From contig JAIOPP010000142.1 in assembly GCA_021413845.1 (NCBI GenBank), positions 1-64,000 on the forward strand: a DNA stretch of 64,000 nt. Direction: 5' to 3'. The position numbers and the translations under genes were made by a program. Source of the DNA: Planctomycetia bacterium (GTDB lineage: Bacteria; Planctomycetota; Planctomycetia; Pirellulales; PNKZ01). The notes below the pieces were generated by a model. It was not told the origin of the DNA, ran no database searches, and saw only the letters and a program-made list of their open reading frames with translations. Every line of letters begins with the position of its first letter. Positions within the stretch are counted from its first letter, which is position 1. This document shows positions 19,343-29,900 of the stretch, in pieces.

Positions 19343-19933
19343 ATGAATCAGCCTAGCAGAGGACGCCAATCGGGCGACAATCGCGGTTCCGGCGGCGGCG
19401 AAGGTGGCGGCGGCGATAAGCGTCGCGGCCGCGGCGGCGATCGCAACCAAGGTGGCGGCGATCGCAAAGGGGATCTGATCGACAAGTTGGTCAAGATCCG
19501 TCGTTGCGCGTGCGTGGTCAAGGGTGGTCGTCGCTTCAGCTTCACGGCCATGGTCGTCGTCGGCGACGGCAAGGGGAAGGTCGGCTTCGGTTATGCCAAG
19601 TCGAACGAAGTCCCGCCGGCCGTCGAGAAGGCTACTCGCGAAGGTGGTCGCTCGCTGGTGGAAATCCAGATGACCGGTCACACGATCCCGCACTTGGTGC
19701 AAGGGCATTTCGGCTCGGCCCACGTCGTGATGTTGCCGGCCAGCGCCGGTACGGGCATCATCGCCGGAGCGGCCGTTCGCTCGGTGTGCGAAGCGGTCGG
19801 AATCAAGGATATTTTGACGAAGAGCTTCGGCTCGACGAATCCGCACAATCTAGTTAAGGCCACGATCGACGCGCTGCGGCAACTTCGCTCGCGCCAAGAA
19901 GTCGAGCGCCTGCGTGGAGTAAGCTTGTCATGA
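19343..19933 (+). CDS. rpsE: 30S ribosomal protein S5 with Gly-rich N terminus
   Basis: Ribosomal protein S5, 196 residues, important for translational accuracy. Residues 1-40 are an unusual extension of Gly, Arg, Asp and Asn (repeated GGGD/RGGD-like units) before the core LIDKLVKIRRCACVVKGGRR. GDGKGKVGFGYAKSNEVP and GIKDILTKSFGSTNPHN are the family hallmarks. The stop overlaps the rplO start (ATGA, 19930-19933). rpmD is absent downstream. Confidence 0.97.
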   Translation: MNQPSRGRQSGDNRGSGGGEGGGGDKRRGRGGDRNQGGGDRKGDLIDKLVKIRRCACVVKGGRRFSFTAMVVVGDGKGKVGFGYAKSNEVPPAVEKATREGGRSLVEIQMTGHTIPHLVQGHFGSAHVVMLPASAGTGIIAGAAVRSVCEAVGIKDILTKSFGSTNPHNLVKATIDALRQLRSRQEVERLRGVSLS

Positions 19934-20433
19934 ATCTGCACGACGTAAATCAAGGCATCGAAAAGCACAAGAAGATCAAGCGCGTCGGCCGCGGATCCGG
20001 TTCCGGGCACGGCAAGACCTCGGGTCGCGGGCACAAGGGCCAAGGCCAATTGGCCGGTTGGACGACCCACGCGGCGTTCGAAGGGGGCCAGATGCCTCTC
20101 TACCGACGCATCCCGAAGCGCGGCTTCAACAACCGTTGGGCGCTCGTCGTCAAGGTCGTCAACGTAGGCGACTTGAATGAGTCGTTCGACGCCGGTGCCG
20201 ACATCACTCCCGAGTTGCTCGCCGATGCCGTCAAGGGTCGTTACGACCTGTTGAAGGTCTTGGGCGACGGGGAAATCACCAAGAAGTTCAAGGTCTCGGC
20301 GCATCAATTCAGCAAGAGTGCCGAAGAGAAGATCAAAGCCGCCGGCGGCGAGATCGTCGTCCTGCCGGGTAAGGCTCCGGTAAAGAAGTTCGAGAAGCGG
20401 GCCAAGAAGAAGACCCCGAAAGACACGAAGTAA
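19930..20433 (+). CDS. rplO: 50S ribosomal protein L15
   Basis: Ribosomal protein L15, 167 residues, a late 50S assembly protein. The glycine-rich N terminus GRGSGSGHGKTSGRGHKGQG and the GFEGGQMPL-type segment (here AAFEGGQMPLYRRIPKRGF) identify it. It ends with a lysine-rich tail. It is translationally coupled to rpsE. Position directly after rpsE shows that the L30 gene is missing here. Confidence 0.97.
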   Translation: MNLHDVNQGIEKHKKIKRVGRGSGSGHGKTSGRGHKGQGQLAGWTTHAAFEGGQMPLYRRIPKRGFNNRWALVVKVVNVGDLNESFDAGADITPELLADAVKGRYDLLKVLGDGEITKKFKVSAHQFSKSAEEKIKAAGGEIVVLPGKAPVKKFEKRAKKKTPKDTK

Positions 20434-20661
20434 GCGGCTTGCCGAATCGACCTGTTTGCATGGCAACGGGTTGATTTTCGCGGCTTGTTTGTTTCGTTTT
20501 AAGTTCGTCTTGTCGAGCTTTTCTCCGCGCCGCATACTACCTGCCTCGCCGCAACGGCGAATCGGATCGTGGTAGTATCGGTCGGGTATGCCGGTAGACC
20601 GATTGTTCGTTTAGCCGGCGACCGACGTTCGGCCTAGCTCTAAAGGACGGATCGCAAAGCT

Positions 20662-22020
<1,359 letters not shown>

Positions 22021-22117
22021 CGATTCCGGCGGAGTTCGCCGCCGCGGCTTGTCGGCGCGATACGCACGGAAGAAAACGGATCGGACTGGAAATAGGCTCG
22101 GCCGAGGATGACAAACG

Positions 22118-22705
22118 ATGCGGCTGATTTTTCTTGGTCCGCCGGGTGCAGGCAAGGGAACGCAGTCGCAACGCTTAGTGCGATACCTGCGTGTGTCGCA
22201 TTTGTCGACCGGAGACATGCTGCGGGCTGCGATTGCCGCACGAACTTCCGTAGGGATCTTGGCCGAAGAGTATATGTCGGCCGGGCAGTTGGTGCCCGAT
22301 GCGATGATTTTGGATTTGGTTGCGAAGCGATTGGAAGAGGCCGACTGTGCGGCCGGGGCGCTGTTCGATGGTTTTCCTCGCACGCTCGGGCAAGCTCAGG
22401 CGTTCGATGATTACTTGCACGATCGAGGCCAGCCGCTCGATGTGGTTCTGGAGCTATGCGTTCCCGATCATGTCGTGCTGGAGCGGCTCGGTGGGCGCGG
22501 TCGAACGGACGACCGTCCGGAAGTGATCGCTCAGCGGTTGCGAGCCTATTGGGCTCAGACCCGGCCGCTGACCGAATACTATTCGCATCGCGGCTTGTTG
22601 GAGTCGATCGATGGTCTTGGTTCGCCGGACGAAGTGTTCGGCCGAATCAAGCGAGCCTTGGATTTGCGAAGTGCCGCAAAACCAAGACAGCGAGAAACTG
22701 CGTGA
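22118..22705 (+). CDS. adk: Adenylate kinase, short form
   Basis: Adenylate kinase, 195 residues, converting ATP plus AMP to two ADP. The P-loop GPPGAGKGTQ is at residue 7, the AMP-site segment HLSTGDMLRAAI follows, then DGFPRTLGQAQAF. The LID is the short form: RLGGRGRTDDRPEVIAQRLR lacks the longer zinc/lid insertion of the E. coli enzyme. The place between secY and map is the classical one. Confidence 0.96.
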   Translation: MRLIFLGPPGAGKGTQSQRLVRYLRVSHLSTGDMLRAAIAARTSVGILAEEYMSAGQLVPDAMILDLVAKRLEEADCAAGALFDGFPRTLGQAQAFDDYLHDRGQPLDVVLELCVPDHVVLERLGGRGRTDDRPEVIAQRLRAYWAQTRPLTEYYSHRGLLESIDGLGSPDEVFGRIKRALDLRSAAKPRQRETA

Positions 22706-22808
22706 GTGTCGGCGAGATAAAGATTACGAAGAGTTCGAGACGGACGGTTGTTGAAGCGGTCCGCTAGGTTTTTGTTTTGCTGCGAGTGGAAAAGCGAGTA
22801 TTTAGAAC

Positions 22809-23600
22809 GTGGCGACTCTCCGATCACCGCGCGAAATCGGCCTCATGCGTCAGGCAGGCCTGGCCGTTTGGGGCGCCCATCAAGTCGCCGCGGCGTTGGT
22901 TCGCCCGGGCGTAACGACGGGCGAACTCGATGCGGCGGTGGAGAAGTTCTTCATCGAGCAAGGTGCGATCTCCTTGTTCAAAGGGTATCCCGGTAAAGTT
23001 CCGTTTCCGGCGGTCACCTGCATCTCGGTCAACGAAGAAGTCGTTCACGGTATTCCGGGCCCACGAGTGTTGAAAGAAGGGGATGTCGTCAGCATCGACA
23101 CCGGCTGCAAGCTCAACGGCTGGTGCGGCGACTCGGCGATTACGCATCCGGTCGGTAAAGTCAGCTCGGAAGCGAAGCGACTGTTGGAAGTCACGAAGGG
23201 GACTCTCGATCTCGCGATTCAGCTCATCGGCGTTAAGAACCGTTGGAGCGAGGTAGCGCTCGAGATGGAACGCTATGTTCGCGATGCCGGTTTCTATGTC
23301 GTCGAATCGTTCGTCGGCCACGGGATCGGTCGCGATATGCACGAAGATCCGCAAGTGCCGAACTTCGTCAGCTCGCAATTGAAGCGTGGTGGGGATTTCG
23401 ACCTTCGGCCGGGCCTAGTGATCGCCGTCGAGCCGATGGTCAACGCCGGCACGAAGCGCGTGAAGGCGTTGTCCGACCATTGGACTCAGGTTACTTACGA
23501 CGGGAAGCCGAGTGCCCACTTCGAGCACACGATCGCCGTGACGAAGGATGGCCCGTTTTTGCTTACGGCCGGTCCGGATACCCCGGGCCCGAGCCTGTAA
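22809..23600 (+). CDS. map: Methionine aminopeptidase type I
   Basis: Type I methionine aminopeptidase, 263 residues, removing the initiator methionine from new proteins. The five metal ligands are visible: D in SIDTGCKL, D in [11 protein letters not shown] in [12 protein letters not shown] in AVEPMV and E in HFEHTIAV. The start is GTG at 22809. No N-terminal SH3-type zinc extension is present. The usual infA does not follow; weak terminator-like hairpins and a promoter separate map from rpmJ. Confidence 0.96.
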   Translation: MATLRSPREIGLMRQAGLAVWGAHQVAAALVRPGVTTGELDAAVEKFFIEQGAISLFKGYPGKVPFPAVTCISVNEEVVHGIPGPRVLKEGDVVSIDTGCKLNGWCGDSAITHPVGKVSSEAKRLLEVTKGTLDLAIQLIGVKNRWSEVALEMERYVRDAGFYVVESFVGHGIGRDMHEDPQVPNFVSSQLKRGGDFDLRPGLVIAVEPMVNAGTKRVKALSDHWTQVTYDGKPSAHFEHTIAVTKDGPFLLTAGPDTPGPSL

Positions 23601-23603
23601 TGA

Positions 23604-23645
23604 GTCGGAATCCGACGGATCGGCCCGCCTCGATATGGCGGTTTG
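23604..23645 (+). terminator. Weak terminator-like hairpins after map
   Basis: GTCGG/CCGAC (23604-23616) is followed by CCGCC (23625-23629) pairing with GGCGG (23637-23641) and a TTTGT tail. Stems are short and the T-run is imperfect. Together with the promoter before rpmJ, this suggests a transcription boundary. Confidence 0.35.
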
Positions 23646-23742
23646 TCGGAGCCGTTAGCTTCAATGGTTGATTTGGATGTTTAGGTAGGATGTGTTGGGG
23701 TGGTCGAAAGATTGGGAATGCCGAAAATCGTGTTCTAGGCCC

Positions 23743-23772
23743 TTGTGGAATCTCGCCGATTCTTCGTATACT
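23743..23772 (+). promoter_or_regulatory. Candidate promoter for the rpmJ-rplQ segment
   Basis: TTGTGG (23743-23748), an 18-base spacer and TATACT (23767-23772) fit a housekeeping promoter. It is 39 bases upstream of the rpmJ start and would drive rpmJ, rpsM, rpsK, rpoA and rplQ. Confidence 0.5.
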
Positions 23773-23810
23773 GCTATGCTTTGAATCGCGCCGAGACGAG
23801 AGAGAGTGTC

Positions 23811-23924
23811 ATGAAAGTCCGTGCCAGCGTTAAGAAAATCTGCGATAAATGCAAGCTCGTTCGTCGTCGCGGCATTTTATTCGTCGTGTGTGAGAACCCG
23901 CGCCATAAGCAGCGTCAGGGTTAG
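23811..23924 (+). CDS. rpmJ: 50S ribosomal protein L36
   Basis: Ribosomal protein L36, only 37 residues. It starts [20 protein letters not shown] and holds the zinc ligands C11, C14, C27 and H32 of the classical C-C-C-H type. The C terminus is NPRHKQRQG. It lies directly before rpsM as in most alpha operons. infA, often just upstream, is absent. Confidence 0.97.
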   Translation: MKVRASVKKICDKCKLVRRRGILFVVCENPRHKQRQG

Positions 23925-24071
23925 AACAGCGTAGAAGTTTCTCGGGTAGTCCGCTTGGATGAGCCCTTGCATCAATAAGCCAAGTTACTAAACATCGCCG
24001 AGTTCGATAGGTTGCCGCAGCGTCGTGAACGACGTCTTTACGGACCGGGAACTAGGTCGGGAGTGTAGGTT

Positions 24072-24455
24072 ATGCCTCGTTTGCTCGGTGTGGATATTCC
24101 GAACGATAAGCCCACGTGGATCTCGCTGACGTACTTGTACGGCGTCGGCAACAAGGTCTCGCTAGAAGTGTGTCGCAAGGCCGGGGTCAACCCGCACGCA
24201 CACGCCCGCGAACTCCACGAAGACGAGGTCGCTCGGATCTCCACGTTGCTCGACAAAGATTACACTTGCGAAGGTCAGCTTCGTCGGCAGATCGCGCAAA
24301 ACATCGCCCGCCTGAAGGACATCGGTTCCTATCGCGGCGTTCGTCATCGTCGGGGTTTGCCGGTGCGCGGTCAGCGTACGCGGACGAACGCTCGTACCCG
24401 CAAGGGTCCGAAGAAGACGGTTGCGGGCAAGAAGGGCGTGAAGGATATGAAGTAG
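24072..24455 (+). CDS. rpsM: 30S ribosomal protein S13
   Basis: Ribosomal protein S13, 127 residues, in the 30S head, forming a bridge to the 50S subunit. It begins MPRLLGVDIPNDKPTWISLT, has GVGNKVSLEVCRKAG and the typical GSYRGVRHRRGLPVRGQRT segment, and ends in a basic tail that reaches the P-site tRNA. rpsK follows after 164 bases. Confidence 0.98.
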   Translation: MPRLLGVDIPNDKPTWISLTYLYGVGNKVSLEVCRKAGVNPHAHARELHEDEVARISTLLDKDYTCEGQLRRQIAQNIARLKDIGSYRGVRHRRGLPVRGQRTRTNARTRKGPKKTVAGKKGVKDMK

Positions 24456-24619
24456 TCGCTCGTTGAGAACCTGGCGACTGCCCGGCCGATTGCGGCTCGG
24501 CTCGGTCGCGGTTCTTGCGAGTTGCTTTCCTCGCGTCGCTGCAAGATGTTGCAGCCGGATCGGAAGGCGATCGTTTTCATTCAATTATGTCCGTTTGAAA
24601 TGTTAGGAGTGATCGGAAC

Positions 24620-25042
24620 GTGAACTCGCAACCTACGCAAGGTTCGGCCGCAGCATCGTCGGCAGCAGGTGGTAAGCGCCGCAAGATTCGCCGCAACGTG
24701 ACCTTGGCGATCGTCAACATCAAGGCGACGTTCAACAACACCGTCGTCACCGTAACCGACACCAAGGGGGACGTCCTCTGTTGGGCGAGCGCCGGCACGA
24801 GCGGCTTCAAGGGAAGTCGTAAGAGCACGCCGTTTGCCGGGCAATGCGCCGCGCAGCAAGCCGCGGAAAAGGCCTCGAAGTACGGTGTCAAAGAAGTCGA
24901 AGTTCGTGTGAAGGGCCCCGGTAGCGGTCGCGAAAGCGCCATCACCGCGTTGCAATCGGCCGGGATGGCCGTGAAGTCGATCGAAGACGTGACGCCGCTG
25001 CCGCACAACGGCTGCCGTCCGCCGAAGAAGCGCCGCGTCTAA
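24620..25042 (+). CDS. rpsK: 30S ribosomal protein S11
   Basis: Ribosomal protein S11, 140 residues, on the 30S platform. The start is GTG at 24620 with a strong TTAGGAG at 24603-24609. About 20 Ser/Ala/Lys-rich residues precede the core [38 protein letters not shown] and [15 protein letters not shown] are diagnostic. The S4 gene rpsD, which often follows, is missing. Confidence 0.98.
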   Translation: MNSQPTQGSAAASSAAGGKRRKIRRNVTLAIVNIKATFNNTVVTVTDTKGDVLCWASAGTSGFKGSRKSTPFAGQCAAQQAAEKASKYGVKEVEVRVKGPGSGRESAITALQSAGMAVKSIEDVTPLPHNGCRPPKKRRV

Positions 25043-25159
25043 GTTCGCCGGGCGATCGGCTTCCTTTGCCGATCGCCTTGCATTCCGGCCGCTCAAGCGG
25101 CTGTGGTGTTCGCTGGTTCCGGGTTTTGTGTTTTCGCGGTTTTCGTTCGGAGAGGCATC

Positions 25160-26149
25160 ATGCGTATTCGTTGGCGTGGCTTTGAGTTGCCCAGTACCGT
25201 CACGTGCGAAAAGGAAAGCCTAACCGCGACCTACGGTAAGTTCATCGCCGAGCCGTTCGAGCGTGGCTTCGGAACGACCGTGGGGAACGCGCTGCGTCGC
25301 GTCTTGCTTTCGAGCCTCGAAGGTAGCGCCGTCACACAAGTGAAGATCCAAGGCTCGCAGCACGAGTTCACGAGCATTCCGGGCGTCGTCGAAGACGTGA
25401 CCGACGTCATCCTGAACATCAAGTCGATCGTGGTGAAGAACCACAGCGAGAGCACGAAGGTTATTCGTATCGAGAAGAATACGAAGGGCCCTGTCACCGG
25501 TGCCGACGTGCAAACCGACGGCACGGTCGAGGTCATCAACAAGAACTTGCAGATCTGCACGATGACGGCCGATGTGCCGTTCAGCGTCGAAATGGTCATC
25601 GAAAACGGCCGCGGTTACGTTCCTTCGTCGGAGCATAGCCCGAACGTCGAGATCGGCATCATTCCGGTCGATGCGGTGTATAGCCCGGTCGTTCGCGTGC
25701 GCTATGAAATCGAAGAGACGCGTGTCGGACAAAAGACGAACTACGACAAGCTTACGCTGGAGATTTGGACCAACGGTTCGATCGGTCCCGAGATGGCTTT
25801 GGTCGAAGCGGCCAAGATCATGCGGAAGCACCTCAACCCGTTCGTGCAATACAGCGAATTGGGCTCGCAAGTCTTCGCCGAAAGTCGCGTCAGCGGCCCT
25901 GCGATGACCGATGCGGCCGGCGAAGCGAAGCTCAACATGAGCCTTGCCGAGTTGAACCTTTCGGTTCGTGCGATGAACTGCCTCGAATCGGAAAACATCC
26001 ACACGGTACGCGACCTCGTCGTCCGCAACCCGGATCAATTGCTCGAAGTCCGCAACTTCGGCGACACCACGCTGAAGGAAGTGACTGAAAAGTTGACTTC
26101 GCTCGGCCTGCGCCTCGGCATGCGAGTGCCGGTGAGCGGCAGCTTCTAA
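25160..26149 (+). CDS. rpoA: RNA polymerase alpha subunit
   Basis: RNA polymerase alpha subunit, 329 residues, the same length as in E. coli. The frame is open to 25103, but GGAGAGG at 25149-25155 and family alignment place the start at [14 protein letters not shown]. The N-terminal dimerisation domain has [20 protein letters not shown]. The C-terminal domain has [19 protein letters not shown] and the [14 protein letters not shown] helix-hairpin region used for promoter UP-element and activator contacts. Confidence 0.99.
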   Translation: MRIRWRGFELPSTVTCEKESLTATYGKFIAEPFERGFGTTVGNALRRVLLSSLEGSAVTQVKIQGSQHEFTSIPGVVEDVTDVILNIKSIVVKNHSESTKVIRIEKNTKGPVTGADVQTDGTVEVINKNLQICTMTADVPFSVEMVIENGRGYVPSSEHSPNVEIGIIPVDAVYSPVVRVRYEIEETRVGQKTNYDKLTLEIWTNGSIGPEMALVEAAKIMRKHLNPFVQYSELGSQVFAESRVSGPAMTDAAGEAKLNMSLAELNLSVRAMNCLESENIHTVRDLVVRNPDQLLEVRNFGDTTLKEVTEKLTSLGLRLGMRVPVSGSF

Positions 26150-26163
26150 AGACACGTTGAATA

Positions 26164-26191
26164 CAGAGTTTCCAGTACACAGTTTCCAATA
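26164..26191. repeat. Tandem 14-mer upstream of rplQ
   Basis: CAGAGTTTCCAGTA is followed directly by CACAGTTTCCAATA (12 of 14 identical). It lies in the rpoA-rplQ spacer. Only two copies are present and no function is apparent. Confidence 0.5.
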
Positions 26192-26262
26192 CCGTCATTT
26201 TAACAGTGTGATAGTGCGATCGGCCTCGCGGCCCGTCGCGTTTCGACACGGATACGATAGCC

Positions 26263-26841
26263 ATGCGACATCGCAGAAAAGGCCGAATCCTCGGCCGCAG
26301 TCCTAGCCACCAACGAGCCTTGTTGCGCAACCTCGCCAGCGCGCTGTTCCTTACGGAGCGCGATGCGGAGTTCGATCCCAACGCTCCGAAGGTCAAGGGC
26401 CGCATCATCACCACCTTGGAAAAAGCCAAGGAAGTTCGGCCGCTCGTCGAGAAGTGCATCACGCTCGCTCGTCGCGCCGTCGAACAACGGGCCGCAGCCG
26501 CCGAGTTCGGCAGCACCGCTAAGCGCAATAGCGAAGAGTGGAAGGCTTGGAAGCAAAGCGAGCGCTATAAGAGTTGGGTCAAAGCGGTCGGTCCGTCGAT
26601 CGCCGCTCGTCGTCGCGTCTTGAAGATGCTCGGCGACAAGAAAGCCGTGAAGGTGCTGTTCGACGACGTCGCCGCACGCTTCAACGGTCGCACCGGCGGT
26701 TATACCCGCATCATGCGTTTGGCGAAGCCGCGCCTCGGCGACTCCGGCACCCGAGCCATTTTGGAATTCGTCGGCGTGCGCGATCGGGCCGCTCCGGCCG
26801 CCGCAGCCCCGGCCTTCGAGGGTGGCGAAGCTAAGAAGTAA
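26263..26841 (+). CDS. rplQ: 50S ribosomal protein L17 with internal insertion
   Basis: Ribosomal protein L17, 192 residues against about 120-130 in most bacteria. The N terminus MRHRRKGRILGRSPSHQRAL and the C-terminal GGYTRIMRLAKPRLGDSG are typical. Between CITLARRAVEQ and ARRRVLKML lies an insertion of about 45 residues rich in W, K, S and A, and a shorter one follows residue 32. The protein ends in an alanine-rich tail. It closes the alpha operon and is followed by a strong terminator. Confidence 0.95.
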   Translation: MRHRRKGRILGRSPSHQRALLRNLASALFLTERDAEFDPNAPKVKGRIITTLEKAKEVRPLVEKCITLARRAVEQRAAAAEFGSTAKRNSEEWKAWKQSERYKSWVKAVGPSIAARRRVLKMLGDKKAVKVLFDDVAARFNGRTGGYTRIMRLAKPRLGDSGTRAILEFVGVRDRAAPAAAAPAFEGGEAKK

Positions 26842-26899
26842 TACGCTCGCCGGTTACGCTAGCTGCGTATCGGCCTAGTGAGCTTATCGAATTTGGGAG

Positions 26900-26930
26900 A
26901 AGGCGGACGTTTACGACGTTCGCCTTTTTT
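26900..26930 (+). terminator. Intrinsic terminator of the ribosomal operon
   Basis: AGGCGGACGT (26901-26910) pairs with ACGTTCGCCT (26916-26925, one G-U) around TTACG, followed by a T-run to 26930. This is a strong Rho-independent terminator and marks the end of the rplQ transcript. Confidence 0.9.
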
Positions 26931-27017
26931 CGTATCTTCCGCGTAGGGACATTGCCGAACACACCGCGCCGAACAAACCGCTGTCGGGCCGTTTCGAAGT
27001 CCGAGGATGATGCGCTT

Positions 27018-27686
27018 ATGGCAGGAAGCCTACCTGTGCCGCGGTCGACGTCGTCGGCTGCAACGCTTCCCGATCTCGATCTTACGGCGCGCATGCGTCG
27101 TCTGTGCGAACATATTTGCGCGTCGCTGGATGAGCTGCGGCACGTCGACATGCGGCGCGTGGCTCTAAGAGTCTGTCAGACTCGACGCCGCGGGCCCTAC
27201 GGCGTGCAAGCGACGATGACGCCGCTCCGCTTTCGCGATGGTGCGACGTCGACGCTGCGCCGCAATCGCCGTTGGATCATTCGGCCGATGCCGCTCGACG
27301 CCGAAGGCAATCCGTGTTTGTATCTGTTCAGCCTCTACGTGCCCAGGTTCTTAGATCTTCCAGCGGCGGAAAAACTCGCCGTGACGATCCACGAGCTCTG
27401 GCATATTTCGCCCGACTTCAACGGCGACCTGAGGCGGTTTCCCGGCCGTTATCATGCCCACGGATCGCGCTGCGATAAATACCACGACGACATGCGCGAC
27501 CTGACGCGCCGCTGGCGCGCGACGCAGCCGGCCACGCCCCTCTTCGACTTCCTCGAAGGGGATTTCAAGAGCCTGCGGCAACGCTACGGCCGCATTCTAG
27601 GAATGCGCCTGCCGACCCCGCGTCTCTGGCGCGTCGACGCTCTGCCGCGCGAAGAACGCCCGAAAGACGATGCCTCGGCAGCGTAA
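27018..27686 (+). CDS. Putative zinc metallopeptidase (HExxH protein)
   Basis: A 222-residue protein of unknown function. The segment VTIHELWHISPDFNGDLRR (around residue 117) holds an HExxH zinc-protease signature followed by further histidines in GRYHAHGS. The pattern resembles the putative phage-type metallopeptidase families, which also have a FNG/FDG and RRF stretch after the zinc motif. No signal peptide is visible, so it is probably cytoplasmic. The start is placed at ATG 27018 (MAGSLPVPRS) with GAGG upstream; an in-frame TTG at 26952 is less likely. It stands alone between the rplQ terminator and the next gene. The substrate is unknown. Confidence 0.6.
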   Translation: MAGSLPVPRSTSSAATLPDLDLTARMRRLCEHICASLDELRHVDMRRVALRVCQTRRRGPYGVQATMTPLRFRDGATSTLRRNRRWIIRPMPLDAEGNPCLYLFSLYVPRFLDLPAAEKLAVTIHELWHISPDFNGDLRRFPGRYHAHGSRCDKYHDDMRDLTRRWRATQPATPLFDFLEGDFKSLRQRYGRILGMRLPTPRLWRVDALPREERPKDDASAA

Positions 27687-27842
27687 CGGCGATCGGCGTA
27701 GCTTGAACGTTCATCATTGTCATCGCTGCCTGCCGGCATTGCTCCGCGTTGACACGTTTCGACGGCATCGCTACCGTACGCCCCTCTCGCGCCGGTCGGC
27801 TTTTCGGCGGCGTTTCGAACTTTTAGGCGGTAGGCATCTTCC

Positions 27843-28796
27843 GTGCGACGGCAGCGTCTCGGTCTTCGTCTCTGCGCCCTCTTCTGCGTCGTTTCGTCGA
27901 TGCATGCCGTCGGCTGTACGCCGATGGCGCCGATGAAGAAGCTGCCCCTCTCGATGCCGACGCTCGCGAAGAATAGCGTCGTGCTCGATGTACTCTTCGT
28001 CCGCTTTCCGGTCGGCGATGCCGATCTCAATGGGCCCGTCTGGCAAGAGATCGACGAGCTGCATTTTACGGCCGACGCTCGACGACGGATGGAGTCGAAC
28101 GGTTTCCGCGCCGGCGTCATCAGTGGGCCGCTTCCGCTCAAGATCGAAGGACTTCTGAAGCTTTCGGATAAGCCGTCGAACGAACCGGACGGAGGTCGGA
28201 AAGTCGATGTCGAACGAACCTCGGCCGTGAAGCAACGACAACTGCGCGTGCGCGCCGGTCGACGGTCGAACCTCATTACGATGGGCGAGTCCGAGCGCGT
28301 GCCCGAGATGTCGCTCTTGTTGCGTGGCGACGATGGGCAAGTGAAAGGCCGCACCTATCGTGAAGTGATGGGCTTATTCGCCACTCGGGCCTATCCGCAA
28401 GGAGACGGCGGCGTGCGGATCGATCTCGTGCCGGAGCTCGAACATGGTACGGCGCAAAAGCGATTCGTCCCCGGCGACGGAATGTTTAAGGTGGAATTCG
28501 GCCCACCGCATGAAGTGCTCGAAGATCTCAAACTATCGGCCGTGTTGACGCCGGGCCAGTTCCTCGCGGTCACCTGCGTTCCTTCGCGCTCAGGCAGTCT
28601 CGGCTATCGCTTCTTCACCGAGACGAAGGGAGACGCCGCGATGCAGAAGTTGCTGCTGGTTCGATTCCTCCACTCCGAAATCGACAACCGCTTCAACGAC
28701 ACGCCCGCCGCGGTCGAGGGAGACGAAGAAGTGAAGACGGTCGACCTCGATGCCGTAACGCACGAGAATTCGTCGTTTCGGCGCGATAAGAACTAA
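27843..28796 (+). CDS. Putative lipoprotein of unknown function
   Basis: A 317-residue protein starting at GTG 27843. The N terminus has basic residues, a hydrophobic stretch and the lipobox-like HAVGC (Cys25), so it is probably a lipid-anchored envelope protein. The rest is soluble, with LNGPVWQEIDELHF, a middle region rich in charged residues, and a C-terminal half with RIDLVPELEHG and FKVEFGPPHEVLEDLKL. I do not recognise a domain. No neighbour gives a functional clue. It ends before a bidirectional terminator shared with fba. Confidence 0.55.
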   Translation: MRRQRLGLRLCALFCVVSSMHAVGCTPMAPMKKLPLSMPTLAKNSVVLDVLFVRFPVGDADLNGPVWQEIDELHFTADARRRMESNGFRAGVISGPLPLKIEGLLKLSDKPSNEPDGGRKVDVERTSAVKQRQLRVRAGRRSNLITMGESERVPEMSLLLRGDDGQVKGRTYREVMGLFATRAYPQGDGGVRIDLVPELEHGTAQKRFVPGDGMFKVEFGPPHEVLEDLKLSAVLTPGQFLAVTCVPSRSGSLGYRFFTETKGDAAMQKLLLVRFLHSEIDNRFNDTPAAVEGDEEVKTVDLDAVTHENSSFRRDKN

Positions 28797-28836
28797 GCCG
28801 CTTCAAGCTGTCGCAGCCAATAAGGTTGCAGTCAAT

Positions 28837-28877
28837 AAAAAGGCCCCGCACGCTCGAGGAGTCGTGCGGGGCTTTTA
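28837..28877. terminator. Bidirectional terminator between convergent genes
   Basis: GCCCCGCAC (28843-28851) pairs perfectly with GTGCGGGGC (28864-28872). An A-run precedes it and a T-run follows, so it can stop transcription from both sides: the lipoprotein gene on + and fba on -. Confidence 0.9.
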
Positions 28878-28907
28878 TGATTTACGCTACGCGATCGAGC
28901 GTGAAAG

Positions 28908-29900
28908 TTAGACCTTCACGCCGAGGGATTGACGTAGGCTTTCCAATTGTCCGGCCGAGCCGAGCATCTTATTCTTGTGTGTGATGAAGTCGGCATAGGC
29001 GGCCATGAACGGCTTGCCCGACGTGCGCGGATCGAAGTCCATCGGCTTATCACGGAACGTCTCGCGGAGAATCGCACACCACACCAACCGGCCGTCGGTG
29101 TCGATGTTCACCTTCGTCACACCAAGCTTCGCGGCCGGCAGATAATCGGCTTCGGGCACGCCGCTCGTTTCGGGCATGTTGCCCCCGGCGGCATTGATCC
29201 GGTCGACCCATTCCTTCGGCACGCTGCTGCTGCCGTGCATGACGAGCGGGTAGTTGGGCAACAGCTTTTGGATCGCTTGGATGCGATCGAAGTGCAGCCC
29301 TTGCTTCCCCTTGAACTTAAACGCACCGTGCGAGGTGCCGATCGCGACGGCGAGCGAATCGCAACCGCTCCGCTCGACGAATTCGACCGCTTGGTCCGGG
29401 TCGGTGAGGCAAGCGTGGTCGGCATCGACCGAGATGTCTTCTTCGACGCCGCCCAGCATGCCGAGTTCGGCTTCGACGGAGATGCCTTTATCGTGGGCCC
29501 GATCGACGACGCGGCGCGTGATCTCGATGTTCTTGTCGAACGGATCGTGCGAGGCGTCGATCATGACCGACGAGTAGAAGCCCGAGTCGATGCACTCGTA
29601 TGCGACTTCTTCGGTGCCGTGGTCGAGATGGACGGCGAAGATCGCTTCCGGAAAGACTTCTTCCGAGGTCCGAATCATCGCTTCGAGGTAACGCTTGTCG
29701 GTGTAGCCGCGAGCGCCGCGCGAGAGCTGAATGATGAACGGAGCCGAGGCGTCTTTTGGCGCGGCACCTTCGTTCTTGTCCTTCTTGCCCAAGTTGCCGC
29801 GGAACAGCCCGATGGTCTGTTCGAGATTATTGATGTTGTAGGCACCCACGGCGTATTTGCCGTAAGCATGCTCGAATAGCTCTTTCGTCGTGACGATCAT
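28908..29900 (-). CDS. fba: Fructose-bisphosphate aldolase, class II
   Basis: Class II (zinc-dependent) fructose-1,6-bisphosphate aldolase, 330 residues, cleaving fructose bisphosphate to two triose phosphates in glycolysis and catalysing the reverse in gluconeogenesis. HLDHG at residues 91-95 provides the zinc-site region; AELGMLGG, GTSHGAFKFKG, HGSSSVP and VNIDTDGR are further conserved sites. The start is ATG at 29900 (MIVTTKELFEHAYGKY), not the upstream in-frame codons. GGAG lies about ten bases before it. It is a single gene, transcribed away from the kds cluster. Confidence 0.95.
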   Translation of the reverse strand: MIVTTKELFEHAYGKYAVGAYNINNLEQTIGLFRGNLGKKDKNEGAAPKDASAPFIIQLSRGARGYTDKRYLEAMIRTSEEVFPEAIFAVHLDHGTEEVAYECIDSGFYSSVMIDASHDPFDKNIEITRRVVDRAHDKGISVEAELGMLGGVEEDISVDADHACLTDPDQAVEFVERSGCDSLAVAIGTSHGAFKFKGKQGLHFDRIQAIQKLLPNYPLVMHGSSSVPKEWVDRINAAGGNMPETSGVPEADYLPAAKLGVTKVNIDTDGRLVWCAILRETFRDKPMDFDPRTSGKPFMAAYADFITHKNKMLGSAGQLESLRQSLGVKV

